Assembly (NCBI GenBank): GCA_002479765.1
Contig: DLOZ01000033.1
Location: forward strand, 1-31,770
Reading direction: 5' to 3'
DNA from: Sphingomonadales bacterium UBA7471
GTDB lineage: Bacteria > Pseudomonadota > Alphaproteobacteria > Sphingomonadales > Sphingomonadaceae
Length of the DNA stretch: 31,770 nucleotides
Part shown: piece after piece, positions 1-8,430 of the stretch
Layout: each line of letters begins with the position of its first letter
Position numbering within the stretch: the stretch's first letter is position 1
Notes under the pieces: model-generated
What the model saw: only the letters and a program-made list of their open reading frames with translations
What the model was told of the DNA's origin: nothing
Databases searched by the model: none
Position numbers and translations under genes: made by a program

Positions 1-302
1 CTTCCACTCGAAACAAAATCCGCACCTCCAACACCGGCACGAGCGCGTGCGCCACCAGCGTAATTCACGCCATTTCCGCCACCACCCCCACCAACTTTCA
101 AGGTGCCGATATAGCTAGTACCGCCGCTACCGCCTTGGGTATTCGTCGACGAACCAGTCCCGCCCGATCCTACGGCAATCGGAATTGAGCCCTGTACGTA
201 AATGCTCGAATGAGCGAAGAAACCTCCTGCACCACCGCCACCGCCCGTTGCACTTGCAGTTGAGTCACCACCGCCACCGCCACCGCCGACGACGAATTTC
301 TT
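1..302 (-). CDS. Glycine-rich domain protein fragment (no start, open at the window edge)
   Basis: The minus strand is open from about 317 to the window edge. It encodes a strongly glycine-rich stretch with two runs of five to seven glycines, the segment IAVGSGGTG, and then a Gly-rich KVGGGGGGNG block. This pattern resembles the glycine-rich domains of phage tail or adhesin-type surface proteins. The frame is closed by TGA at 318-320, and there is no ATG, GTG or TTG between that stop and the first glycine run. The protein therefore has no N-terminus here, and its C-terminus lies outside the window. It faces the protease head-on through a shared (CCACCG)n/(CGGTGG)n tract. It could be a real gene cut by a rearrangement or a misjoined contig end. 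The function is not known; a surface or tail role is only inferred. Confidence 0.5.
255..292. repeat. CCR/GGY codon microsatellite at the join of two opposed reading frames
   Basis: This is a low-complexity tract of alternating CCA/CCG triplets. On the plus strand it reads as a seven-proline linker (SPPPPPPPTTNF) leading into the protease. On the minus strand it reads as polyglycine (FVVGGGGGGGD). Both readings look natural for their own protein families, and neither frame has a start codon nearby. Such tracts favour slippage, recombination and assembly errors. Confidence 0.6.
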
Positions 303-2496
303 GACACTAGAATATTTTCAGTCAGATGGGCCGAGCGTTCACCGTGCGGTCACTGCTTATCAGGCAGGCGCTACCGGGCGAGGCATAACCGTTGGTGTGA
401 TCGATTCAGGGATTGATTCTAATAGCCGCGAGTTCGCTGGCCGCATTCATGCACAGTCAGGCGACGTAACGGGTGCGGGTAGGCCACTAGGTGATGACGA
501 CGGACATGGTACTGCGGTAACGCGGGTCATTGCAGCCGCCAAAGATGGTCGCGATGTACATGGCATCGCCTTTAATGCGACAATATTAGCGCTTCGGGCG
601 GATCAGGCGGGAAGCTGTACCAAGACAGCCCTTGGCAACGATGCGGCTTCATGTACCTTTCTGGATACCTCCATTGCCGCAGGGGTCGACCGTGCGGTCG
701 AAAATGGCGCGCGTGTTATAAACATTTCCCTCGGCGGTGCGGGCGGTGCGAGTTCGGTACTACGCGATGCGATTAATCGCGCGACCTTGGCCGGAATCGT
801 CGTTGTTGTGTCCGCTGGTAATGAGGGCAATGAAGCTACGCCTGCCTTTGATCCGAACAGCCCAAGCCCCTTTGCGCAAGCTCTATTGGCCAACGGAAAC
901 GGGCTTGTTATCATTTCGACATCTGTCGATGACAATGGCGTCATATCCAACTTTAGTAACAAGGCGGGTATCTCGCAAAATTCAGTGTTGTCCGCATTGG
1001 GGCAAGGCATTTGCTGCGAATATCAAAACGACACCATCTATCATTTCGTCGAGAATGGTCAGCCGCTTGTCAGAGTTTTCAATGGCACGTCTTTCTCTGC
1101 GCCACAGATTTCCGGAGCTGCAGCTTTGCTGGCGCAAGCCTTTCCCAATCTCACGGGCGCACAGATTGTAAGTCTGCTCTTGTCATCAGCGCGCGATGCG
1201 GGCGACCCCGGCACCGACGCAATTTACGGACGCGGCATATTGGATATTGGGCGCGTCTTTGCGCCCTCCGGAACGACCTCATTGGCGGGCACAACAATAG
1301 CCGTACCGCTTTCGGGCAATGGTGGCACAACAAGTGGCCCGATGGGTGATGTCGCGATGTCCAATCGTCCCGTGAACGCGGTGATCCTGGATAGCTATGG
1401 CCGTGCATATGACATCGACCTTGCACATGGTTTGAATGCCACTGCGCCCCGGCTGCGGTTAACGCCTGCGCTTATCCATCAGGACCGATCGGTCAGCGCG
1501 GTTGATGGCACAACCCAAATTGCATTTTCGATCAGCGACAGCGGCGGTGGCACAGCCAGCATATTGCCGCTTGCGCTTTCGGACGGGCAAGCGCGACAGG
1601 CGCGGTTTTTGGCAGGCAGGGTCAGCGCAGCGATTAGCAAAGATACCCGCTTTAGTCTGGGCATCCGGCAAACGGCCGCCCATCAGGTTTTGGCCTTGCA
1701 AGATATGGCCAGCAGCGCCTTTTTGACCGCTGGTGACGCACGGATGGAGGGCGGCTTTGAGCGCCAGCCGGGCAATTCCTTTGCCCTGCGACAGAAATTG
1801 GGTGCTTTCGGACTGACGGCCAGCGTCGAACATGGCGACGCCCGTCTGTATGAAGGTGCTAGCGACGAATATCTCCGCCGCGGTACGCGCGAATATCCCT
1901 ATGCAACATTAGGGCTCTCGCTGGATCGCACGATCGGGCCGGCAAGACTGGCGCTGGGTGCCAATTGGATGCGGGAGGATGAAACGATCCTCGGTGCCCG
2001 TTTTGCCAACTTCATCGGCCGCAGCGGTGCGCGCAGCCTGTTCATCGACGGCAATATGGAAGCGACCTTGGGGCAGGATTGGTCCATTGGCACCAGTTGG
2101 CGGCAAGGATGGACCTATGCCAATGCGGGGTCGACACTGACGGGACAAAGCCTGCTGAAGAGCAACGCATTTTCCTTTGACGTCACACGGGCCAACGCAT
2201 TTGCCTATGGCGACCGGCTGGCGTTTCGGTTGGCCCAACCGCTGCGCGTCATCAGCGGCGGCCTCGCGCTAAATGTGCCTGTTGCCTATGATTATGCGAC
2301 GCTTACGCCGACATTCGGCATCAGACGCTTCAGCCTTGCGCCACAAGGGCGCGAAATCGCGAGCGAGGTTGCGTGGACATTGCCAATGAGCGGCGGCTAT
2401 GTCTCGTCAAACCTGTTCTGGCGACAGGAGCCGGGGCATTTTAAACGCGCGCCGGATGACATCGGCGTGGCGTTCCGGCTGCAGTTTGGCTTTTAA
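301..2496 (+). CDS. Subtilisin-like (S8) serine protease with C-terminal beta-rich domain, N-terminally incomplete
   Basis: This is an S8 subtilase, probably exported. Counting from the TTG at 301, the catalytic triad is D35 (VIDSGID), H69 (DGHGTAV) and S264 (NGTSFSAPQ), with the oxyanion-hole asparagine at N174 (SAGNEGN). Protease residues span about 20-310. About 480-731 is rich in alternating beta-type segments and ends in aromatic FGF, as in outer-membrane autotransporter-like barrels; this is inferred from pattern. The start is not convincing. The frame is open back to 214 through a proline-rich linker, then closed by TGA at 211. There is no in-frame ATG before the catalytic domain ends and no ribosome site before the TTG. 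Relatives carry a signal peptide ahead of the proline linker, so the 5' end is probably missing. The stop overlaps the convergent sufA stop in TTTTAAA. Confidence 0.85.
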   Translation: MTLEYFQSDGPSVHRAVTAYQAGATGRGITVGVIDSGIDSNSREFAGRIHAQSGDVTGAGRPLGDDDGHGTAVTRVIAAAKDGRDVHGIAFNATILALRADQAGSCTKTALGNDAASCTFLDTSIAAGVDRAVENGARVINISLGGAGGASSVLRDAINRATLAGIVVVVSAGNEGNEATPAFDPNSPSPFAQALLANGNGLVIISTSVDDNGVISNFSNKAGISQNSVLSALGQGICCEYQNDTIYHFVENGQPLVRVFNGTSFSAPQISGAAALLAQAFPNLTGAQIVSLLLSSARDAGDPGTDAIYGRGILDIGRVFAPSGTTSLAGTTIAVPLSGNGGTTSGPMGDVAMSNRPVNAVILDSYGRAYDIDLAHGLNATAPRLRLTPALIHQDRSVSAVDGTTQIAFSISDSGGGTASILPLALSDGQARQARFLAGRVSAAISKDTRFSLGIRQTAAHQVLALQDMASSAFLTAGDARMEGGFERQPGNSFALRQKLGAFGLTASVEHGDARLYEGASDEYLRRGTREYPYATLGLSLDRTIGPARLALGANWMREDETILGARFANFIGRSGARSLFIDGNMEATLGQDWSIGTSWRQGWTYANAGSTLTGQSLLKSNAFSFDVTRANAFAYGDRLAFRLAQPLRVISGGLALNVPVAYDYATLTPTFGIRRFSLAPQGREIASEVAWTLPMSGGYVSSNLFWRQEPGHFKRAPDDIGVAFRLQFGF

Positions 2497-2849
2497 ACCG
2501 TAAAACTCTCTCCGCATCCACAACTGCCGGTGGCGTTGGGATTATTGAAGACAAAGCCAGCGGCAAATTCATCTTCGACCCAATCCATGATCGATCCGAC
2601 GAGATAGAGCACCGAGCCGCCATCGATATAGAGCACGCCGCCCGGCGTTTCGATTTTTTCATCGAAGGCGATGGCTTCGGACACATAGTCGACCGAGTAA
2701 GCCAGTCCCGAACAGCCCCGGCGCGGCGTGGACAGCTTTACGCCAATCGCGCCTTCGGGTGCCTTGGACATCAGCTCGGCAATCCGCGCTTCCGACGCGG
2801 GCGTCAGGGTGACTGCAGCGGGGCGAACGCGGGTCTTTACATCGGTCAT
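2493..2849 (-). CDS. sufA: Iron-sulfur cluster A-type carrier (SufA/ErpA/HesB family)
   Basis: This 118-residue protein is an A-type Fe-S carrier that receives clusters from the SufBCD scaffold and passes them to apoproteins in the cytoplasm. All three ligand cysteines are present: C46 in RRGCSGLAY, and C110 and C112 in the C-terminal SCGCGESF motif. Length and motif spacing are normal for the family. It is the last gene of the suf operon. Its ATG overlaps the stop of the upstream DUF59 gene by four bases (ATGA), which implies translational coupling. I call it SufA because of the operon; ErpA or IscA would have the same motifs. Confidence 0.93.
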   Translation of the reverse strand: MTDVKTRVRPAAVTLTPASEARIAELMSKAPEGAIGVKLSTPRRGCSGLAYSVDYVSEAIAFDEKIETPGGVLYIDGGSVLYLVGSIMDWVEDEFAAGFVFNNPNATGSCGCGESFTV

Positions 2850-3313
2850 AACATTCCAAGCTCCAGACGGGCTTCATCGGTCATATTGGCGGGCGACCAT
2901 GCGGGTTCCCAGACCAAATTTACTTCAGCATCGCCAATGCCCGGTACCGCGCCAACGCGCAGTTCAACTTCGCCCGGCATGGATTCTGCCACCGGGCAAT
3001 GCGGGGTCGTCAGTGTCATCGACACGAGCGCATGGCCGTTATTGATCTCGACATTGTAAATCAGGCCAAGGTCATAAATGTTCACCGGAATTTCCGGGTC
3101 GTAAATTTCCTTAAGCGCGGCAATGACCGCTTCGTACAAATCGCCGTCGGGTTCGCCCGGTGATGGCGCAGCAGGTTTCTGCGCGAGAAAGCCCTCCAGA
3201 TAATCCTTCTTGCGTGCCAATGTCTCGCCAGGCGTTTCGACGGCGTTTTCGACGCGCGCACGGGGCGGCTTTTCGACGCTATCAACTTCTTCTATCCGGA
3301 TGTTCTCGTTCAT
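2846..3313 (-). CDS. sufT: SUF system protein SufT (DUF59/MIP18 family)
   Basis: This 155-residue protein has an extended N-terminus of about 55 residues followed by a DUF59/MIP18 domain. The family signature YDPEIPVNIYDLGLIY lies at about 71-86, and the conserved cysteine is C106 in TTPHCPVAES. SufT proteins are Fe-S maturation factors, related to the eukaryotic cytosolic CIA protein MIP18, that help load clusters onto target enzymes. The gene overlaps sufS upstream and sufA downstream by ATGA at each join, so it is clearly part of the operon. The N-terminal extension is charged and proline-rich and is probably disordered. Confidence 0.9.
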   Translation of the reverse strand: MNENIRIEEVDSVEKPPRARVENAVETPGETLARKKDYLEGFLAQKPAAPSPGEPDGDLYEAVIAALKEIYDPEIPVNIYDLGLIYNVEINNGHALVSMTLTTPHCPVAESMPGEVELRVGAVPGIGDAEVNLVWEPAWSPANMTDEARLELGML

Positions 3314-4512
3314 CCAAAAATCCTTTTCACCCGTTCCAGCCCGCGCACCAGCGCTGCGACATCATTTTCGTCATTATACATACCAAAGCTCGCCCGCGCG
3401 GTCGCGGGGATGCCCAGATGGTCCATCAGCGGTTGTGCGCAGTGATGGCCGGCACGAATGGCGACATTGTCTTCATCCAATATCGTGCCGATATCGTGCG
3501 GGTGGATGCCCTCCATGCTGAAGGACACAATGCCAGCGGACTTTTCCGGACCATATAAGGTGACCGAATTGATGCCACGCAAGGCGTCGCGCGTTTGCGC
3601 GGCGAGCGCGCTTTCATGCGCAAATATCGCCTCGGGACCAAAGCTGTCGATAAAATCGATCGCGGCGTGCAGGCCGATCACTTCGATAATCATCGGGGTG
3701 CCCGCCTCAAACCGCGATGGCGCGGGGGCGTAGGTCGTCTTTTCGAAGGTCACACGATCAATCATCGCGCCGCCGCCTTGCCATGGCGGCATGGAATCCA
3801 GCGTTTCCGCCTTTGCCCACAATACGCCAACGCCGGTTGGGCCGTATAATTTGTGGCCGGACATGACGTAAAAGTCGCAGTCCAGCTCAGCCATGTTCAG
3901 CCGCATGCGCGGCGCGGCCTGACAGCCATCGAGCATGAGCTTGGCACCAACAGCATGTGCAGCCTTGGCCGCACGCTTTACGCCAAGGACCGACCCCAGC
4001 ACATTGGACACATGCGCGAGCGCGACGAGCTTGTGCTGTGCAGTCAGGTTCGCTTCCAGCCAGTCGAGGTCAATCAGGCCGTCGTCGGTCAGCGGGCAGA
4101 CGTCGATATGCGCGCCGACCTTTTCCGCCAGCATCTGCCACGGTACGATATTGCTATGATGCTCTAACCGGCTGAGCATGATGCGGTCGCCAGCTTTTAG
4201 ATTGGCTGGGCCCCAGCTTTGCGCGACCAAATTGATGCCCTCGGTCGCGCCGCGCACGAACACGACTTCGTCCGGCGATGCTGCGCCGATGAATCGCGCC
4301 ACGCGCTCGCGCGCTGCCTCAAAAGCGACAGTCATATTGGCCGAGCGGGCATAGACGCCGCGATGGACGGTGGCATAATCGGCGCCACCGGCACGCATCA
4401 TCGCGTCGAGCACGACCTGCGGTTTTTGCGCCGTCGCGGCGGTGTCAAGATAATGCCAGTTGTTCGCAAGGCCGGGGAATTGGTCGCGGATGGGTGAAGC
4501 AGACATCAGCAT
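3310..4512 (-). CDS. sufS: Cysteine desulfurase SufS (class II, PLP-dependent)
   Basis: SufS takes sulfur from cysteine, giving alanine and an enzyme persulfide, for Fe-S assembly. In the 400-residue product the PLP lysine is K221 (SGHKLYGPTG), the PLP-stacking histidine lies in LEHHSN (about 117-121), and the persulfide cysteine is C358 (RAGHHCAQP). These are group II features. Two in-frame ATGs compete, at 4512 (MLMSAS) and 4506 (MSAS). Neither has a clear Shine-Dalgarno sequence, and the second fits family N-termini better. A paired-palindrome element fills the gap to sufD upstream, so SufS may be translated from a processed or weakened message. No sufE gene is seen in the window. Confidence 0.95.
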   Translation of the reverse strand: MLMSASPIRDQFPGLANNWHYLDTAATAQKPQVVLDAMMRAGGADYATVHRGVYARSANMTVAFEAARERVARFIGAASPDEVVFVRGATEGINLVAQSWGPANLKAGDRIMLSRLEHHSNIVPWQMLAEKVGAHIDVCPLTDDGLIDLDWLEANLTAQHKLVALAHVSNVLGSVLGVKRAAKAAHAVGAKLMLDGCQAAPRMRLNMAELDCDFYVMSGHKLYGPTGVGVLWAKAETLDSMPPWQGGGAMIDRVTFEKTTYAPAPSRFEAGTPMIIEVIGLHAAIDFIDSFGPEAIFAHESALAAQTRDALRGINSVTLYGPEKSAGIVSFSMEGIHPHDIGTILDEDNVAIRAGHHCAQPLMDHLGIPATARASFGMYNDENDVAALVRGLERVKRIFG

Positions 4513-4523
4513 AGCAACACACC

Positions 4524-4612
4524 GTCATGCTGAACTTGTTTCAGCATCCATCGTGCAACTGAGACCGAAGCTCTGCGAGGCGAAATAGACCCTGAAACAA
4601 GTTCAGGGTGAC
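4524..4612. repeat. Paired inverted palindromes (REPIN-like) between sufD and sufS
   Basis: Two 25-base arms, 4524-4548 and 4588-4612, are inverted copies of each other at 21 of 25 positions, with the core CTGAACTTGTTTCAG exact. Each arm is itself a hairpin. The left is ATGCTGAA/TTCAGCAT around loop CTTGT; the right is ACCCTGAA/TTCAGGGT around loop ACAAG. This two-level symmetry is the arrangement called a REPIN. It occupies most of the 124-base sufD-sufS gap and would fold in the operon mRNA. Confidence 0.85.
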
Positions 4613-4636
4613 GATGATTTAGGGGGAACCGTGCGC

Positions 4637-5365
4637 TCACACCAAATCCCCTAGTTTGCTCAACGCTGCTTCGGTCAGCGACTCTTCATCAGCCGCGCCT
4701 TCGAACACGCCCGCGACAAAGGCCTGTAACATCAGCTTCTTTGCCTCGGCAGGGGTAATGCCGCGCGCTTGCAGATAGAATAGCCCCATGGCGTCCAACT
4801 CGCCAATCGCGCAGCCATGCGCGCATTTGACGTCGTCGGCGTAAATTTCGAGTTCGGGCTTGGCGTTGGCCGTTGCGCTGCGGTCCAGCAGCATCGCTTT
4901 GACGGACTGTACGCTGTCGGTTTGCTGGGCATCGCGTGCCACTGCCACTTTGCCAAGATAGGTACCGGTCGCCATACCCGCCAAGACGGAGCGGACAATC
5001 TGCGATGATGTCGCGCCGGGTTCGGCATGGGTAACGGTGGTGATGACCTCAAGCGTTTGCGTGCCGCCGCCAATTTGCACCGCGCCAAGTTTGAAATCAG
5101 CCCCCTCGTGCAGTGTGACGTTCAACTCCACCCGCCCATAATCGCCGCCTGTATTCAGCACATGGATGGCGGCGGTGGCGCCTTTGCCGATAGCGATGTC
5201 CAATTGATGGATCGTTCCGCTGTCCTGCATGATGGTCCGCGCAAAGGTTCCACCCGCAGGGACGATGATGCTTTCGGGTGCAGGCAATGGCCAAGCCGCC
5301 TCGACGGCGGCAATATCGCTGTAGCGCCAAGCCTCATCGCCGCGCGTTGGGAGCGCAACGGTCAT
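4637..5365 (-). CDS. sufD: Fe-S cluster assembly scaffold subunit SufD (short form)
   Basis: SufD pairs with SufB in the SufBC2D scaffold, where clusters are built. The 242-residue product has the beta-helix core and the family's C-terminal signature (YADDVKCAHGCAIGELD, then LFYLQARGI), followed by the helical end that contacts SufC. It is much shorter than the E. coli protein (423 residues), lacking most of the N-terminal helical region. To my knowledge short SufDs are common in sphingomonads, so I do not read this as truncation. The start ATG at 5365 follows an AGG-containing stretch. Inverted-repeat elements lie on both sides of the gene. Confidence 0.9.
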   Translation of the reverse strand: MTVALPTRGDEAWRYSDIAAVEAAWPLPAPESIIVPAGGTFARTIMQDSGTIHQLDIAIGKGATAAIHVLNTGGDYGRVELNVTLHEGADFKLGAVQIGGGTQTLEVITTVTHAEPGATSSQIVRSVLAGMATGTYLGKVAVARDAQQTDSVQSVKAMLLDRSATANAKPELEIYADDVKCAHGCAIGELDAMGLFYLQARGITPAEAKKLMLQAFVAGVFEGAADEESLTEAALSKLGDLV

Positions 5366-5382
5366 GGGCGCAAAACCTCTTG

Positions 5383-5438
5383 GTGCCTTTGTGCCTTCGT
5401 GCGCACAAAATTAGACTCGCACGAAGGCACGAAGGCAC
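5383..5438. repeat. Inverted repeat of the GTGCCTTCGTGCC type between sufC and sufD
   Basis: Arms 5383-5403 and 5418-5438 are inverted copies at 20 of 21 positions, separated by 14 bases. Each arm is an imperfect tandem of GTGCCTTYGT. Transcribed, this gives a strong stem-loop about 18 bases before the sufD start in the mRNA. Related CACGAAGGCACGAAGG repeats are scattered through many proteobacterial genomes. It could affect RNA processing or sufD translation; that is inference. Confidence 0.8.
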
Positions 5439-5468
5439 GAAGAAGGAAAAGATTAATGCCTGCGGCGC

Positions 5469-6308
5469 TCATGCCGCCAATTCCTTATAGCCGTCACGCT
5501 CCAGCTCAAGCGCGAGGTCGGCACCGCCGGTTCGCGTGATGCGGCCATCGGCGAGGACATGGACAAAGTCGGGTTTCACATAATCGAGCAGCCGCTGATA
5601 ATGGGTGATCAACAGCACAGCCTTGTCCGGCTTGCGCATGATGCGGTTGATGCCATCACCCACCGTGCGCAGCGCGTCGATATCGAGGCCGCTGTCGGTT
5701 TCGTCGAGGATCGCGAGCGCCGGGTCGATGATACCCATCTGTACCATTTCGTTGCGCTTCTTCTCGCCGCCGGAAAAGCCGACATTCACCGGGCGCTTGA
5801 GCATCTCCATATCCATGCCAAGCGCGCCTGCCTGTTCGCGTGCGACCTTCAGGAATTCACCACCGGTCAGCGGCGCCTCACCGCGATATTTGCGCTGCGC
5901 ATTGAGCGCCTCGCGCAGGAACTGGACGTTCGATACGCCGGGAATTTCGACCGGATATTGAAAGCCCAAGAACAGACCGGCGGCGGCGCGCTCATGCGGT
6001 TCGAGGGCGAGCAGGTCGATAGGCTCTTGTGTGCCCCGGCGAAGGCCGGGGTCCAGTGCGGCTACCGAGTCGTCTGTTTGAGGTTCTGGACCCCGGCCTT
6101 CGCCGGGGAGCACGGGCGGCGTAAAGGTCACCGAACCTTCGGTCACCTTATAACCGGGGCGTCCCGAAAGCACATAGCCCAGCGTCGATTTTCCCGCGCC
6201 ATTCGGACCCATGATCGCATGGATCTCGCCCGCGTTCAGCGAGAGCGTGAGGCCCTTGAGAATAGGCTTGTCGCCAACATTGGCGTGGAGGTTATTTATT
6301 TGGAGCAT
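5469..6308 (-). CDS. sufC: Fe-S assembly ABC-type ATPase SufC, carrying an in-frame repeat insertion
   Basis: SufC is the cytoplasmic ABC ATPase of the SufBC2D scaffold. In the 279-residue product I see Walker A GPNGAGKS (34-41), the signature FSGGEKKR (178-185), Walker B with D-loop LAILDETDSGLD (198-209) and the H-loop histidine H236. Relatives are about 245-250 residues. The excess is a stretch around residues 64-95 between SVTF and IDLLALEPHERA, where homologues have only a few residues. It is encoded by a paired-palindrome repeat (6031-6113) that stays in frame and adds a PVLPGEGRGPEP...LDPGLRRGT segment. The insertion falls in a surface loop before the Q-loop (GFQYPVEIPG) and spares all catalytic motifs, so the protein is probably active. 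Confidence 0.95.
   Translation of the reverse strand: MLQINNLHANVGDKPILKGLTLSLNAGEIHAIMGPNGAGKSTLGYVLSGRPGYKVTEGSVTFTPPVLPGEGRGPEPQTDDSVAALDPGLRRGTQEPIDLLALEPHERAAAGLFLGFQYPVEIPGVSNVQFLREALNAQRKYRGEAPLTGGEFLKVAREQAGALGMDMEMLKRPVNVGFSGGEKKRNEMVQMGIIDPALAILDETDSGLDIDALRTVGDGINRIMRKPDKAVLLITHYQRLLDYVKPDFVHVLADGRITRTGGADLALELERDGYKELAA
6031..6113. repeat. Translated paired-palindrome element inside sufC
   Basis: Perfect 23-base inverted arms at 6034-6056 and 6086-6108 (CCCCGGCGAAGGCCGGGG then TCCAG, and the reverse complement) flank 29 bases. Near-symmetric GTG and CAC ends extend the element to 6031 and 6113. Each arm is also a small hairpin, CCCCGGC/GCCGGGG around GAAG. The element encodes about residues 66-93 of SufC without a stop or frameshift. 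This sequence type (translating as PGEGRGPE or LDPGLRRG) is a familiar dispersed repeat of sphingomonads and other alphaproteobacteria. Confidence 0.9.
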
Positions 6309-6360
6309 ATGACGTCTGTTTTTCCGTTAAATCGTTTTGCGTTTGAGAGGCGAAAATGCC

Positions 6361-7859
<1,499 letters not shown>

Positions 7860-7863
<4 letters not shown>

Positions 7864-8273
7864 CGCGTCAGTCCTGCCAAATTGATTTGCGCAAGCGCAC
7901 CGCGCACAGCGTTGTTAACGACAGGCCAATGCGATTGGACGTGGCAGCTGCCTTCTTTCCCACAATGCTGGCCCAAGGCGTGTTTATGCGTATCGCAGCA
8001 CGCGGTCATTGCAATTGGGCCTTCGACGGCCTCAATAATATCCGCCAGATTGATGGCCGCAGCAGGACGGGCAAGCGTGATGCCACCGCCTGTTCCACGT
8101 GCCGAACGCAATAGGCCCGCTTTGGTCAATATGCTCACCAGCTTTTGAGTCGTGGGCAGCGCAAGGCCGGTTTCGGTCGCAAGGTCTGTCGCAGATACGC
8201 GCGCAGAGCCGCAATGGCGCGACGCCGCGCTCATAACCACCACTGCATAATCTGCCATATTCGACAAACGCAT
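7860..8273 (-). CDS. Rrf2-family SUF operon regulator (IscR/SufR-like)
   Basis: This 137-residue Rrf2-family transcription factor has an N-terminal winged helix (ADYAVVVMSAA through LPTTQKLVSILTKAGLLRSARGTGGGITLARP) and a C-terminal cysteine group: C92-C93, C104 and C110, in ACCDTHKH and HCGKEGSC. Those cysteines probably bind an Fe-S cluster, so the protein would sense cluster supply and repress or derepress suf, as known for the family. It is the first gene of the operon and its stop overlaps the sufB start. A 23-base imperfect palindrome lies 13-35 bases upstream of its ATG, a likely autoregulatory operator. An AGGGGCG ribosome site precedes the start. Confidence 0.93.
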
Positions 8274-8285
8274 AACAACGCCCCT

Positions 8286-8308
8286 AATCAGATAAATTTA
8301 CTCCGATT
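8286..8308. promoter_or_regulatory. Candidate Rrf2/SufR operator for the suf operon
   Basis: The minus strand reads AATCGGAGTAAATTT then ATCTGATT, a 23-base imperfect palindrome with 8 of 11 symmetric pairs matching and an AT-rich centre. It lies 13-35 bases upstream of the regulator's start codon, where it would cover the core promoter or early transcript. The size and the AT centre suit an Rrf2-family dimer. No -35/-10 pair is clear enough to call. Confidence 0.45.
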
Positions 8309-8430
8309 GGGGGCAGATGGTCCCTTTATCGGCGGAAATCAACCCCGAAAGGATTCTATATTGCGTTAGTTTTCCTTGCTCAGCCGCACGCGCTTTTGAA
8401 CGTTCACGATATCTTTTGGGTTAAGCCGCC

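Noticed and set aside
5383..5438. CRISPR-like or tandem array
   Set aside because: The repeats are two inverted arms with a short spacer. There are no regular direct repeats, unique spacers or cas genes anywhere in the window.
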